A stretch of 64,000 bases of DNA from Macrobrachium rosenbergii. Lineage: Eukaryota; Arthropoda; Malacostraca; Decapoda; Palaemonidae. Location of the stretch: positions 21,761,501-21,825,500 of the forward strand of contig NC_089744.1 in NCBI RefSeq assembly GCF_040412425.1, in the 5' to 3' direction. The notes under the pieces were generated by a model. The model was not told the DNA's origin, searched no databases, and saw only the letters and a list, made by a program, of their open reading frames with translations. This document shows positions 49,092 through 62,347 of the stretch, in pieces. Positions within the stretch are counted from its first letter, which is position 1. The number at the start of each line of letters is the position of its first letter. Made by a program: the position numbers and the translations under genes.

Positions 49092-49164
<73 letters not shown>
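49092..49164. repeat. (TC)n microsatellite
   Basis: About 73 bp of TC followed by a short (CA)n. Confidence 0.95.
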
Positions 49165-49168
<4 letters not shown>

Positions 49169-52085
49169 CACACACACAAAGATGAAGACAAAAGTTCGCA
49201 ACTGTTAATTATGCTATTATTACATATTTTATCAACATAACATGCTTTTATCAAATAACCCTAGCTAAAAAAATTTTACCAAGTAATGGTTTTCACTATA
49301 CTTCAGCTAACCGGTTATCACTGTATGACGGCCATATTAGATGACAGAGGCGATCAAACTGTAGTCATTTTTATGCAAGTGGCCTCATTGAGCTTCGGAA
49401 CTTGGTACATCAACGGTTTGTTTATTAATAATATGAATCAAAGAACGACGAAAAATTATGCAGCTGAGAATATGAGTTGCAAATGTTACGAAAGAACACG
49501 ATGTTTAAACCTTCGAATGCTATTTCTTAAAAAAAAAAAAAAAAAAAAAAAAAACTGTTTTACTTCATGTGCTAGTCAATGCAAAAGGGTTTATGATGAA
49601 GGCTATGACACATCAATATCGATATTTATAATGACACATCAATATCGATATTTATAATTATCATTTAACATAAGCACGTTTTCGCATAATGAACGCTAAA
49701 CAGGGTATTAAGTTGCTGATTCTACCCTAGCAATAATGTTATCTTACTTTAGTACGAGGCACAGTTCACGGCTGCAAAAATATATTTGTGCATTTGGTGG
49801 GGAATTAATTTGTTATGGTGGTCCTAAACAGTCGTATTTTGTGCATCAGTAATTTGTCACGTGAATCCATTAGTAACACTATAGCTTTTTTTTTTTTTTT
49901 TGCACAAACAGCTTACTGGACATTTGACGGTTGTCGCATAAAAATTCTCAATTTCCCAAACTTGCAAACCTTCATTACTCCAACTCCGACCTCTCTCCCC
50001 TGCAACCATTGCCTTGCTACACACACCAACGTCTCCCGTTTCCACACATCCACACTATACCTTCCATCTCACCCCCATCAAACTGCACTATACCCTAAGC
50101 CTACCATTCATGGATGACCCTACACTCTCATCTTTTAAAAAGAAATTAAACTTTCCAATATTCACGGTTATCTTTTCTGTTTGTTTTGCCCATTTGCCAG
50201 TCTGTGTCTGTTGGCAGGGATAAATGGTTATATCTAAATGCTGACTCAAATTTGGATCTAATGCCCCAACAATTTTTTTTTTTTTTTTTTTTTTTTTAAG
50301 GAAGTAAGATCCCACCCTTAAACCTGTATCATTATCTGCATCAAACTATTCAAGGAGATAATAGTGTTATGTTTCTTTGAAAAATATTCAATTAATCAGT
50401 TCATCTGACAATATATTGTACTTTGTCATGTGGCCATACGCACGGGCATATAAATTTTACAATATGTCTTTTCTTGCCATGTAAGTAGGGGTGTTAAAAA
50501 GGCATGGCGGGCAATATAACACTGATGATGCATTATCCTAATCTGAAGTTTTTTGTATCAATACTGTGTAGGAAGTCTTTAACATACTCCATTGGTAATA
50601 AGAATTTTCAGCCCAATCTGTAAAAATTTTAATCATCCATGAACCAGGATAGCTAAATAAGTTAGTAGCAAACTTAATCATGGTAGTAAAAATTTTACAA
50701 TCATAAAAATGTTTCTGTGTGGGGAAACTAAAAAGTGATTGAAATATAGGAATAACAATTACAGAGCACATCCTAACCTACCTTTCCACAGCCTAGCCTA
50801 ACCTAGAGGTAGGTTAGGGACCTTATACACAAACCAGCTCGGCATATATAACCATACGTCACTTAAAGTACTATATGCACTAAGGAAAGTTGGGTCATAC
50901 ACCGCATCTCTATCATACTTTTTGTATCTATCCTATTGGTAAATAAAATGGCAGTAATTTACACATCAACCTGAAACATACTCTGTAATAATATGGCTCC
51001 ATTGTCAAATAAAATAGATCATTTTTACATTCTACCAATGTCTGTTGGCTATTCATTTGTGATGAATACCACGCATCTGAAAAGTTGTTATAATTGCTGA
51101 GATAGAAACAATATTCTGTACAAGTAATTACTGTATGAACTACCAGTAAAATGAAACAATTATACCAAACATCTAGCCTTACCAAAGTAGCCTCCTAGTA
51201 TTTCTAGTGATTCACAACACATGAAAGACATCTGAACAGACAACTAGGCAAAAACAGATGGTGAAAATGGGGTTAAAGTTATGGATTAGCTTCAGAAAGG
51301 GCTAAAACTTTAAAATAATTTTTCTTTGACGGTTTGTTGTAATTTTTTCAGGAATTTAACATTCATTTCTATCGTAAAGGATCAGTTATATTACAACACA
51401 CTATATGCAACATTAGTTGTTTAGTAACAGCAGGAAACCAGTGTTTCTGGATGGAGGAGGTTGAAGACTTGTGATCATAAGTGAGATTTATGATAAATTA
51501 ACTTAACCTAACCTAGGAAGCCAGGTCCTATTCTGGGTACCTTCAAGCTGAATTTTTTTTATAGGCTCATTTTCCCCTGTTATTCCCGAACATCAGCAGC
51601 AATACTGGGAAGCTTTGGATATTGATGTCCTGTTTATTAAAATCACATTAAAACCTATCTGAAAAAATACTTTACGTTCAAAATTAAACGACTTCATTAC
51701 AGTAACAGCATAGCGTATCTCAGGTCTGACAAAAACTATACATAATAACTGAGGGAGTCATAAATACTACATGTCATTGGTTTCGGACAACCTGCTACTA
51801 TTGCAAATATCTACCTTATACCTAAAGAGAAATATTAATTAAATATTTTACTGCCGTACATCAACTAGATTTTATTTTTTTTAAATACCTATATGGGAAT
51901 AAATGTCTGCTGCCAGGGAAAACTTACAAAAATTTGGATTAATTTGGAAAATATGGCTTGCGTGCAATTCTTTTACCATCATAAGAAGTAGGCCACAAAG
52001 TCGTCACACAAGCTAGACTTACCTGGCAATGGAGGAATATTATGATCAAACAGATGTCTCTGTTAGCAGAGCCGAGTCCCAAGGG

Positions 52086-52184
52086 TCACACCTGGCCCTT
52101 AGCCCCTTTCGACACCTTACCAAAATTATGGGCAGCGTTGGAAAAACATCGGCCTAGCTCGATGGTAACACGGTCTGTTGCCAT
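52086..52184 (-). CDS. possible - strand first exon / upstream ORF
   Basis: On the - strand an ATG in an aagATGG context opens MATDRVTIELGRCFSNAAHN, followed by a donor-like gtaagg (52120-52115). If that donor is not used, the frame stops at 52086, and a consensus donor, ccag|gtaagt, lies at 52022. The local sequence is richer in GC and CpG. No confident second exon was found. Confidence 0.25.
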   Translation of the reverse strand: MATDRVTIELGRCFSNAAHNFGKVSKGAKGQV

Positions 52185-54640
52185 CTTCCTGTCAATGAAC
52201 ACTATCCATTTTCACTGAGGAAATAATTGCAACTTATCCACGGAGTCTTCCTCAGCACAAAATGATTATTAAAATTGTCCAAACGTTTTAGGTACCGTTA
52301 AGAAACCACTAAGACACTATGTAAAACAAAACACTAGCGATAGCGAACGTCATCACACCAACACCGTTCAAACTTCAAAAGAGGAGTAATTCGAATGACA
52401 TTTTGATTTTCTCAGCTTACTTAATTTACGAAGCGCCACCATTCAGTAATACTTGTTCATTTGATATACTTTTTCATTTATATTTGGCTCATTTTGTTAC
52501 TGATCTGCATTTTTTTTAATTTCAAACGACGCCGTGATATTTAATTATACCGAACTGCAGTCTACAGTACTTGCTAAGAATAAGCCATTTCTACTTAATT
52601 GAAACGGCCATGAAAGCTTTTGTTCCTGATCCCAAGAAGCACAAGAACTTAACTTTGATTAATTTCACCATGTCTTTACCTACTAACCTGGTTGACTGAA
52701 TATTTGCTGGCTTCTGCATATGAACGTACAGCCTAATATGCATATTTTTTTTCGTTTACTGTGCTGCATTCGAGAACGCCACACACCTTTAAGGCATTAT
52801 TTACAGGAATGAATATATATGTATATGTATATGTATATGTATATACATATATGTATATAACTGATTAATATAAATGTAAAGCATTCAGCTTAGCACAACG
52901 CATCACAAGTTGCTCAGAAGCCAAGAGCTGTCACTCAGTCTGGCACGCGAAACTGGCAGGACAGTTGAACACAATGTACTGGAACACCATAACACAGAAA
53001 CTTAGTTTGGTGGTGTTTGCTATCAAGCACAATTGAGATCAATGTGCATCTTTTCTATGTACAGACGTACCCTTTGTTTTACCTAATGGGTGACAGTACT
53101 TTAGCATGGCACTGATAAACTTATGAATGGAGGGATTTTGCAGGAAAAAGGCAAAAGGTTGGACGTCATGCTATATGAAAATTGTTATTTTGAAACTACA
53201 TAGCAAAACCTTATCACTCTATAAGTAAAATTGCATTTGTATTCTTTTAGCAGAATGTACGCATCATATTCTTCTGAGCTGCCTAGATTCCACATAGACC
53301 AATAACAGTCTTTTTATTCTTAACTTCAACGCTGTGGTATAGTCTTCCTGGTATATTACGGATGTTGATGCTCATAAGCTTAAAGTTCTGTGCACTATTG
53401 TTTTATTAGATTTTTAACTTTTTTCAATTACCATTCACGCATGTACCTAATTATCGTTTCTTGGTTTGTTGGTCATTATATATATTTTAACTAAATATCA
53501 ATTGAGTTATATTGGTTACTCTTTCTCGTTTCCACACATGGGCTTTCTATTTCGGTGAAAGTTGCTTAGTTAAAATATGGCCCACTCTAATGATATGTGC
53601 TCAAGTTGAATAACTACAAGAAAAACTGTTACTTATGCAAATATTTCACCATTCCGTTCCATAACCAGGGCCGGATTTAAGTAAATGCACGATAGGCCCG
53701 TGCCTATGGCCCTGCGCTTTACTTTCTAGAGCCATACTTGCACATACCTAATAATTAGGCCTATCATATATGTAATTATGTATTATCTTATTTGCCTCTT
53801 CCCTCTTTCGCCGTGGTTTAGTAATGGAGTAAAACAAGCTGAAAATAAGGGAGACAAAAGAAACGCCACAGTTAAGAGCAAATAAAAAGACTGAGAAATG
53901 AGGTGACTGGCATAATGAAAAAAAGAGAGAGAGAAAATGCGATACTGTTACAAAAAGTTGAACTTACAGACAAATTAGCAAATATCAATATCAAAAAGTT
54001 CAATCAAGTAATAGCTCTAAATCAAAAGGAAACTGAGATAACTACCTTTATCTAGAACCTCCAAAAAGAAAAAAAAAGATATTTTAATAAAATAAAGTAA
54101 ATCAAGTAACAAAAACTATTGCGATGGTAACTCAGTTTCCAAGACGAGTTTTGAAAGCACTGTAACTTTTCAAGAGATTACCATGTAGTACCATAAAATA
54201 TAAAAAAGGAGCCTATAGCAGTATCACTACCCAGAAACGGACGAAATTTTCGCAAATAAAGGAAATAAAGAATGATTAGAATGGCCTCAGCTAAAATCGA
54301 ACGTACCTCATTTATCGGAGATCACCGAAACGGGGAAAGCCGGCCCAACTCAGAACAATAGAGACGTAGGGGCCGGGTTCTCTCATTTAGATTCCCTGTA
54401 GAACTTGTCTCTCCAGTAATTTGTATCTCTATACTTCTACACTGCTATGGATTCGTGTATATGTAGTATGTATGTATTTAATGTATATATACATTACATA
54501 CATACAGAGTAGTGACAAGAAAAAAATAAAGAACAGATTATGAGAAAAGGTGTTAAACTTCTGAGAGCTAGACTTATAGGTCTAATTTTTCTTCGTATGA
54601 TTCCAGAACTTTACCTGAATGTTCCACCTTTTTTTTCCAG

Positions 54641-54853
54641 TTCACCTGCTGCATGGGAGGCTGGAAAGAGATGCGCGGAGTGACCCTATGCCCAGCCCCA
54701 TGTTGCCCGGGGTACGAGGAGAGGGCGCTCAAAATGCCCCTCCTAAAGTCTCCGGTCGTTTGCCACAAACTTACGGAAGAGGAACTGAAAAAGAAGGAAG
54801 CAGAGAGAATGACAACGGTTTCTCCAGCCAGCGAAAAAGAAATGATGGATGAG
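54641..54853 (+). CDS. secreted six-Cys CCPGY protein, cysteine-rich exon
   Basis: A strong acceptor (ccaccttttttttccag) opens 71 codons, protein residues 24-94. It starts FTCCMGGWKEMRGVTL, then CPAPCCPGYEERAL and SPVVCHKL, giving six cysteines (residues 26, 27, 40, 44, 45, 64). The CCPGY block resembles the CCxGY motif that precedes NIM repeats in Nimrod proteins and the CCPGY end of EMI domains, but no EGF/NIM repeat follows. A charged stretch (TEEELKKKEAERM) ends the exon. The donor gag|gtaaga runs directly into an (AG)n array. Both introns are phase 0. Confidence 0.78.
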
Positions 54854-54902
<49 letters not shown>

Positions 54903-54950
54903 GGATGGCTTAAATAAATTTGGGAAGAATGAATTTTTGCGAATGTCAAT

Positions 54951-54993
<43 letters not shown>

Positions 54994-55046
54994 GGATGGC
55001 TTGAATAAATTTGGGAAGAATGAATTTTTGCGAATGTTAATTAACG

Positions 55047-55120
<74 letters not shown>

Positions 55121-55168
55121 GGATGGCTTAAATAAATTTGGGAAGAATGAATTTTTGCGAATGTCAAT

Positions 55169-55237
<69 letters not shown>

Positions 55238-55293
55238 GGATGGCTTGAATAAATTTGGGAAGAATGAATTTTTGCGAATGTTAATTAACGAAT

Positions 55294-55366
<73 letters not shown>

Positions 55367-55414
55367 GGATGGCTTGAATAAATTTGGGAAGAATAAATTT
55401 TTGCGAATGTTAAT

Positions 55415-55449
<35 letters not shown>

Positions 55450-55583
55450 GGATGGCTTGAATAAATTTGGGAAGAATAAATTTTGCGAATGTTAATTAAC
55501 GAGAGAGAGAGAGTAATAATAAAGACGAATGGCTTAAATAAATGTGGAGCGGATAAATTTTCACGAATTTTAATTAACAGAAG

Positions 55584-55656
<73 letters not shown>

Positions 55657-55735
55657 GAAATAATAACAAAGACGAATGGCTTAAATATATATAGAGAGAA
55701 TAAAATTTTGCTAATGTTAATTAACGAAAGATCTG
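54854..55735. repeat. higher-order array: (AG)n plus about 55-bp spacer, about 8 units
   Basis: The spacer acggatggcttaaataaatt, tgggaagaatgaatttttgc, gaatgttaattaacg alternates with (AG)n blocks of 13-70 bp. The array starts inside the 5' splice site of the preceding exon. Confidence 0.95.
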
Positions 55736-56347
55736 GCACAATCTCACTACGTCATCTCGAAAATCAGCAAATAGCTGTGAGCGAAATTGAGGGAAGAATT
55801 TAGGGAACAAAAGAAAGGTGAAAAGCGTATGGTCTAGGAGATGCTTCGTCTTCTTTCTGATGATAATCTGTGAGTGTTCAGAACATAAGTCATTGTATCA
55901 TGCATATATTAAATAAGCAGAAAAATATCACAGGAACTATCAATGTTTATTCATCCTCGATACGAGACGGTAAAATTAAACTAATCAACTGAAATCAAAC
56001 GGAACAAATCAGAAGAGAAAAAAAGAAAAGTAGAAATGAAAAACGCATCTTTTACTGGATTCTACAACTGTAGCCAACAGAACGCGCTCATGTCAAATAC
56101 AACGCCTTTAATAATTTCATTACACTTCAGCTGACCTTTAGAAAAGCTATTTCACACCTAATTCCATGAACAATTAGAAGCAAATCTAATGAATGCCCAG
56201 GACGACAATGATTCCAGTATTTTTTTCTTTTTCTAAATTAGATACTAATTATTATTCAATTACTTCTCATTGAAAATGTTTCGTGGCGAATTTTTGAGAA
56301 TTAGGTAAAATGTCAGATGCTAACGCTAAATCCTTCGGGGCTTACAG

Positions 56348-56352
<5 letters not shown>

Positions 56353-56412
<60 letters not shown>

Positions 56413-56631
56413 GGATGGCTTAAATCAATTTGGAAATAATAAATTTTTGCGAATGTTAATTAACGAGAGAGAGAGGGAGAGAGACGAATGGCTTAAATAA
56501 ATTTGGGAACAATAAATTTTTGCGAATGTTAATTAACGAGAGAGAGAGAGAATAATAATAATAATAATAAGGACGAATGACTTAAATAAATAAGGAGCGA
56601 ATAAATTTCTACGAATTTTAATTAACAGAAG

Positions 56632-56700
<69 letters not shown>
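56353..56700. repeat. second part of the AG/spacer array
   Basis: Three more units with the same acggatggcttaaat spacer. One carries an (AAT)n insertion after the AG block. Confidence 0.93.
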
Positions 56701-56705
<5 letters not shown>

Positions 56706-56842
56706 TGATTCAGAGGAAGGATAAAGGTACTTTGTTGGGCTTTAGACCACTAACCAACTTCTAAAATCTCAGACGTAGTAATGCTAAAAAAGTTCAAACG
56801 GAAAAAGAATTGGAGACAGAGTGATCATCTGAATGAATTAGT

Positions 56843-56860
56843 ATCACCTTGGTGCACTCC

Positions 56861-56954
<94 letters not shown>

Positions 56955-56971
56955 GAGTGCACCAAGGTGAT
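56843..56971. repeat. (TA)n tract inside inverted arms
   Basis: atcaccttggtgcactcc (56843-56860) and its exact complement ggagtgcaccaaggtgat (56954-56971) flank about 90 bp of TA. The tract could form a long hairpin in the intron before exon 4 of the secreted-protein gene. Confidence 0.9.
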
Positions 56972-57725
56972 CATTTTTATCCTTAAGGAATAACGTTTAA
57001 TGAGGGGATATTTGCATCAGTGCACTGCGCAAGTTTATCTGCACTGTTAAAAACAGCTCTGCCAAAACTAATGTTGAAAGTTGACGTAGTTATTTCTGAA
57101 CAAACTAAGTTCACAGGTGTGTAATCTAAGCACATTTCTAAACTATGTCCAAGTGGACACAGAGTTTAATCACTACATGGAACCGTGATTGTAACATCAT
57201 TTTGTGAAGGTGGAATTAAACGAATGTGTAGGTGAGGTCATTCTGTGAGCAATGGAATGTTTGTTAAGTGTCTGAATGACAGATATTTTTGGTAGAGATA
57301 TTCTTACTTTGCGATGAACATAGTGTTTGTTTTATGTTCATGCTACTCTAAGCTGTGTATATATTTTGTACATTGTCATATATATTGGTATATACTGCAT
57401 ATCTGTCTCGTCAAGTAAAATCTAAGGCTTATTCTGATCTTTTATGGTGATGAAGTCAGTCAAGCATGTCTCCAGAAACATGTTAAGATTACAATCATCT
57501 TTTGCAACCCTTATTTGGTCTATAGTGTCTTATTTGAATGAGCTTCACGATTCTTTAGAACTAAATCGTAGAAAAATTACTGGTAGAGGTAGCAAGAGAA
57601 TTGAATGACCAATGAAATCATCACCGATTTTGATACATGACTTCTGAACCGAACAACAACCACTGTAGTCATTTTTATACCTTTTCTTTCCCCACCTCTG
57701 GCTGTCTCCGCATCTCGCTCCGTAG

Positions 57726-57854
57726 CCCCGCCGCATCATCCGGGCATCGTCTGAATACGAAGAGTTCCTGTACCGCCACCGCCACTTCTTCCTGAGCCTC
57801 CTAAACGAAGGATACTCGCGCAAGGAACTCATTGCTAACCTGGAGCAGTTTCTG
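57726..57854 (+). CDS. secreted six-Cys CCPGY protein, helical exon
   Basis: The acceptor ctccgtag opens 43 codons (residues 95-137) starting PRRIIRASSEYEEFLYRHRH, followed by FFLSLLNEGYSRKEL and ANLEQFL. There are no cysteines, it is charged and amphipathic, and it is most likely helical. PRR at the exon start could be a basic processing site (inference). The donor is ctg|gtgagc, phase 0. If the 658-bp intron is retained, the frame adds VSLCRLAPVCRSAYQTS and stops at 57908, giving two extra cysteines and an alternative C-terminus. Confidence 0.72.
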
Positions 57855-58512
57855 GTGAGCCTGTGCCGCCTGGCCCCAGTGTGTCGCTCAGCATATCAGA
57901 CCTCTTAGTCCCGCCCTTCCCTATCCTCGTCCCAAAAGTTACAGAGTTGCGTGAGGTGACCTACGAGTATGGATATCTGTGTTGGTTCTCTCGCCATTTC
58001 TTGTAGTGTGTCTCTCTAGCTCTACTCAAGGACTGTCTGTACCTCTTTTGTCGAGTGATATGTATCGTATTCCCTGTTTATTTCTTCCGTTTTTTTTTTT
58101 TTTTTTGTCAACTTAAGTCCCCTAGAAAATGAAATAGTACCTCTCAGTTTCAGTGGTGAATATGTAAGTTTCTGTACGTGTTAAGAAGATATTTACGGAC
58201 ATTTCCACACCTCGATTTCCCTTCCTCCATTTTTAGAGAAGAAAATTATACCAAAGAACTCTTTAACTCATATTTGGACACTAGTGAAGAATTTTATACT
58301 ATTTTTTAAGTACAAAGATATTCTGTATATTTATTTCTTCCTTTCCTTTTCCTTCGTGTCTAACATTGCATGTCTGTTGCTCGTTTGACTGCAAATCACA
58401 TAACAAATTTTCTTTCAGAATACCTTGTTTGGTATCAATGAAATAACCAGATTTCTTGAATAATTACTGCAAAACCCCGTTTCACTTATGCCTTTCTCTC
58501 TTTATCTTTCAG

Positions 58513-58560
58513 AATCGAATTACATCTGTCATGTACCAACCTAACTGGTTTCGTGGGTGA
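58513..58560 (+). CDS. secreted six-Cys CCPGY protein, last coding exon
   Basis: The acceptor tttatctttcag opens NRITSVMYQPNWFRG and a TGA. It is in phase 0 with the preceding exon, making a 152-residue precursor (about 132 after signal cleavage). The exon is short, so it is the least certain of the four, but the acceptor is strong and the frame fits. A 3' UTR with a (TC)n tract follows. Confidence 0.62.
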   Translation, partial: NRITSVMYQPNWFRG

Positions 58561-58581
58561 GGAAGTCTAGCAAATGAATTA

Positions 58582-58583
<2 letters not shown>

Positions 58584-58662
<79 letters not shown>
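58584..58662. repeat. (TC)n microsatellite in the presumed 3' UTR
   Basis: About 78 bp of TC, 24 bp after the stop codon. Confidence 0.95.
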
Positions 58663-58666
<4 letters not shown>

Positions 58667-59150
58667 TGTGCAGTTTTTGAGCCCTTGTTTTTGTTCATCG
58701 CTGGAGGCTTTCAATGGTAACTGGTAGAGGGCTAATACATAATCAGATTTCAGAACAGAAGCGGGTACAGGGAGGGCAGATGTCTTGTTGGGCCTAAAGA
58801 CAAAGTTAATAAAGATACTCATTTGAATGTGATGAAGTATATAAGAGTTCAGCAGCCTCAAACTCTGGCAGGGCTGGTATTCCCAGGCCAATTTCTCAAG
58901 GCTGGATTTAGTCGTTTTGTTCTTTCCAGAAGGTCTGATGACCTGGGGTTCCTCTCCCTCAAGGAAGGTCAGGGGAGGACTGTCTTTTGTTTCTAAAATC
59001 CACAATTCTTTGCAGATGGTTTAAGAGAATTCATGAAATCATAATTCGAAAAAGAATCCCATTCAGATTGCTTCGTAAAATTGTGTACAAACCCTTTGTC
59101 TCCAACTTTTCAAAATGAATTAATGTTTTGTATTACTGCCATAAAGATAG

Positions 59151-59156
59151 AATAAA
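59151..59156 (+). terminator. candidate polyadenylation signal
   Basis: AATAAA about 590 bp after the stop codon at 58560, followed by a TG-rich stretch (attgtgttatgat). It is the first canonical hexamer I see after the stop. Confidence 0.45.
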
Positions 59157-59529
59157 ATTGTGTTATGATATCTGGAGTTTCTCTGATGTTTTCCTTCGAG
59201 TGATGAGACATAATTCTGCACCAGGTAACTTGTAGATTTATGTTTGCTGGCTTTCTCTTGGCAAACTAATACGACATATATCTTCGCTGAATGTTTCTAC
59301 GTTTTCATCGTGACGACAGTCAAGGAAAGACTAAACGTGATGTTAGTGAGGTGGTTTCCACGAAGGTAGGAAAAAAATAAAATACTTCAATTTTACAGTA
59401 TCATGTAGAAAACATCTCTTGCCAAATAAAGTTTAATTTAGATAATTGGATTAAAAACAAGGAAATAACGAGAGATTATAGAATGTTTTCCTGAAGATAA
59501 TAGAATCAGTACATGCGCGCACAGCTCTC

Positions 59530-59854
<325 letters not shown>

Positions 59855-60137
59855 AGAGAGGGAGGGAGAGAGAGAGAGAAGACAAATATGGGAAAGATTA
59901 AGAACAAAAGAAGGACGTTCCATTTGCTAACAACACAACTTGCGTAAAATGAACATTACTGATCGAGAACATTCGATAAGTCACGACAGAGGAGGAAGGC
60001 ACGAAACAAAATTTTGTCACTACCTGACCAAGATACTCATCTGTTGTTCTTTGCCTCCTCGTGAGAGCGGAAGGCACATATCAAAGATTACAGAATACGA
60101 TTTTATTGGGGTTTAAGAAGAAGGATGGGTAGAAATA

Positions 60138-60528
60138 AACAAGTAAAAAAATGAACCAAAGTTTCTTTGGCGCAATCGAGTTTTCTGTACAGCGTATAAT
60201 GCTGTGTGAAACTTTCAGCCACGGCCCACGAAACTCTTAGCCGCGGCCCATGAAACTTTCACCCACGGTATGGTGGTGGCCTGTATTATTGGTACCTATT
60301 GCGGTGGCAGAAGTACGATTATGGCTAACTTTAACCTTAAATAGAATAAAAACTACTAAGGCTAGATGGCTGCAATTTGGTATGTTTGATGACTGGAGGG
60401 TGGATGATCAACATACCAATTTGCAGCTCTCTAGCCTCAGTAGTTTTTAAGATCTGAGGGCGGACAGAAAAAGTGCGGACGAACAGACAAAGCTATCTCA
60501 ATAGTTTTCTTTTACAGGAAACTAAAAA
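60138..60528 (-). repeat. dispersed repeat family A, copy 12
   Basis: Reverse-complement, from acaagtaaaaaaatgaacc to ttttacaggaaactaaaaag. The ggcccatgaaact stretch is duplicated, as in copies 4 and 8. Confidence 0.85.
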
Positions 60529-61160
60529 GAGAATATGAGTGTTTAACAAAATTCAGAGTAAATTAAGATGTTCTCTTTTAAATTGTCCTTTGTGATCTTG
60601 AAAATGTGAAGTTCTGGAACACCTAAAATAACACTTTCCTCGTGTTGTGGAAAACCTGTAATTATCAGTTTTCAATATTTCCGATAAAATGCTAAACATT
60701 TTAAATTGACCTGTGACCTTGAAAATTACGCCAGGAAAAAATATATTAATCACTAACCCTCAAGACACCTACCTACCAAATTTCGTCGTCACAATAATGA
60801 TGATGGTAATAACCAAAGCAATGCCTGGCAACGTATTTGAATAGTAAACATATAAACTAATCCATTTTCTGTGCAAGAGCATTTTGGGGGGACCCAAGCA
60901 ATCTTCAGGTCAGCCTAAAGCACCGTTTCCAAGGCTCACGTGTGGTAGGTTTTCTTTTAAACTGCGTGAAACTTTCATTGAAGGATGGATCCCCAGTCGG
61001 TGTTGACTTTCTGCTACGACCCACCTCAATCGACTAACTGCTAGGTACACAATCAACTGTGTAGGTCAACAAGGCAAGTAGATTTTTCAGGAGGCAGGCC
61101 TCAATCATTAAATCATAACTCGAACCGATTTCAAGTCTCTCACTGGAGAGAGAGAAAGTT
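60529..61160. other. no gene seen
   Basis: Unique-looking sequence with no supported exon. Confidence 0.45.
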
Positions 61161-61330
61161 GTTAAGCATTGGTTCGAATCCCGATCAGGGCAGAGGCACT
61201 TACCAAAATAAAATTCCCTACAGGCGTTATTTATTCCTAAGGTATTGTTAATCTGATGTTAGTGGGTTATATTTGTTTTAATGCTTACGAGTATATTAAT
61301 GTAATGGGTAAACACCAGAAAATATATATA
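61160..61330 (+). mobile_element. second tRNA-like SINE, family D, copy 3 (5'-truncated)
   Basis: The B box ggttcgaatcccgatcaggg, then gaggcacttaccaaaata, ggcgttatttattcctaagg and gttaatctgatgttagtgg, match the body of the element at 26846-27025. The A-box half is missing, replaced by gagagagagaaag. Confidence 0.7.
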
Positions 61331-62152
61331 AGTCATTGTTTTTCACCATTAAGCCATTTCCCCTAATAGGTGATTCCAGAGAAAGAACAACACAGAGGCG
61401 CTGCCACATTCATAATTAAACTGCTGAATCGTGGATGAACCCACCGTGCACCAAAACTCCCATAATGTCAGCCTCTTCACAAATCTACACAGATAGCTCA
61501 TCAGCATTATGTCGAACAACCCAAAGCACATTGTACTGTACTATCAGGCCCCTTTTTGCGTACATTCCCTCACTTCCTAGATATTATGACCCTTCCTTTT
61601 AAATATATCTTTCACCCTCAACCCAGCTTTCTCTAGGTCTTCCTCTCCTTCTCCAAAACATATCTAAGCTGTACACTCTTTCCACCAACTTACCATTGCC
61701 CATTCCTCCAACATGACCAGACCATCTCAAAATACTCCAAGCAATCACTTCCGTGAAAACTATAGAAAGTAATAATAATAATAATCTATAAATCGCAACA
61801 AAACAAATTAGATATTAACTTCATTAATACACATGTTTATTTGCTGTTGAAAATAAAATGCGCTAAAGAATTTTTTTTTTGTTTTTGTTTACCGTAGTAT
61901 TAGTTTGTTGTTCATGCATTAATCCATCATTCTCAAAACGAATAAAATTTTGAACCCAGTTATTCAAAATTCACATGGTTCTATATATTTTCCATTAGTA
62001 CTTTAAGCGAAGGAAATCTATACAATTAAGGCCATTCCGTGTGAGTTGACATTTATGCATGCACGAAAATTTTACAATTCATAGAATACATGCTGATTTC
62101 ACTAACTGGAGTCTTTAGCATTCTGCTTTTTCAGCTAGAGTTGCAGGTTAGC
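61331..62152. other. no gene seen
   Basis: No splice-bounded frame. The segment at 61550-61760 (cttcctctccttctcc, tccaacatgaccagaccatc) looks like an inverted LINE RT scrap but is too decayed to call. Confidence 0.35.

Positions 62153-62213
<61 letters not shown>
62153..62213. repeat. (AAT)n microsatellite
   Basis: About 60 bp, left of the palindrome. Confidence 0.95.
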
Positions 62214-62214
<1 letters not shown>

Positions 62215-62227
62215 TGTAAGAGGTAGT

Positions 62228-62347
62228 TCTCGTTAAATGTCGACTAGTTTCGCCCTCCTCGCTAGGGCATCATTCAGGACAGGATCGCAGGATCCTGTCC
62301 TGAATGATGCCCTAACGAGGAGGGCGAAACTAGTCGACATTCAACGA

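Larger units (their letters stand above)
47491..54640 (+). other. intron 1 of the coding region (about 7.15 kb)
   Basis: Relatively poor in dispersed repeats compared with the rest of the window: only the (TC)n at 49092-49164, A- or T-runs at 49530, 49885 and 50272, and short TTAGG-like bits. It holds a weak - strand first-exon candidate (52.1 kb) and a short + strand frame (48258). Alternative exons cannot be excluded. Confidence 0.6.

Noticed and set aside
49286..49657. 123-codon + strand frame after an acceptor-like cttcag
   Set aside because: Runs through an A-homopolymer encoding poly-Lys, lacks a convincing donor in frame, and would not keep frame with the secreted-protein exons.
50538..51185. 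- strand frames that can be stitched with splice-like sites (about 50798-51244)
   Set aside because: One required intron would be only about 49 bp, a donor is non-consensus, and the peptides are AT-driven and unrecognised; not strong enough to list as a gene.
50770..51510. CCTAACCT / TTAGG-like blocks suggesting an interstitial telomere
   Set aside because: Only two or three units occur at each place; too short for a telomeric array.
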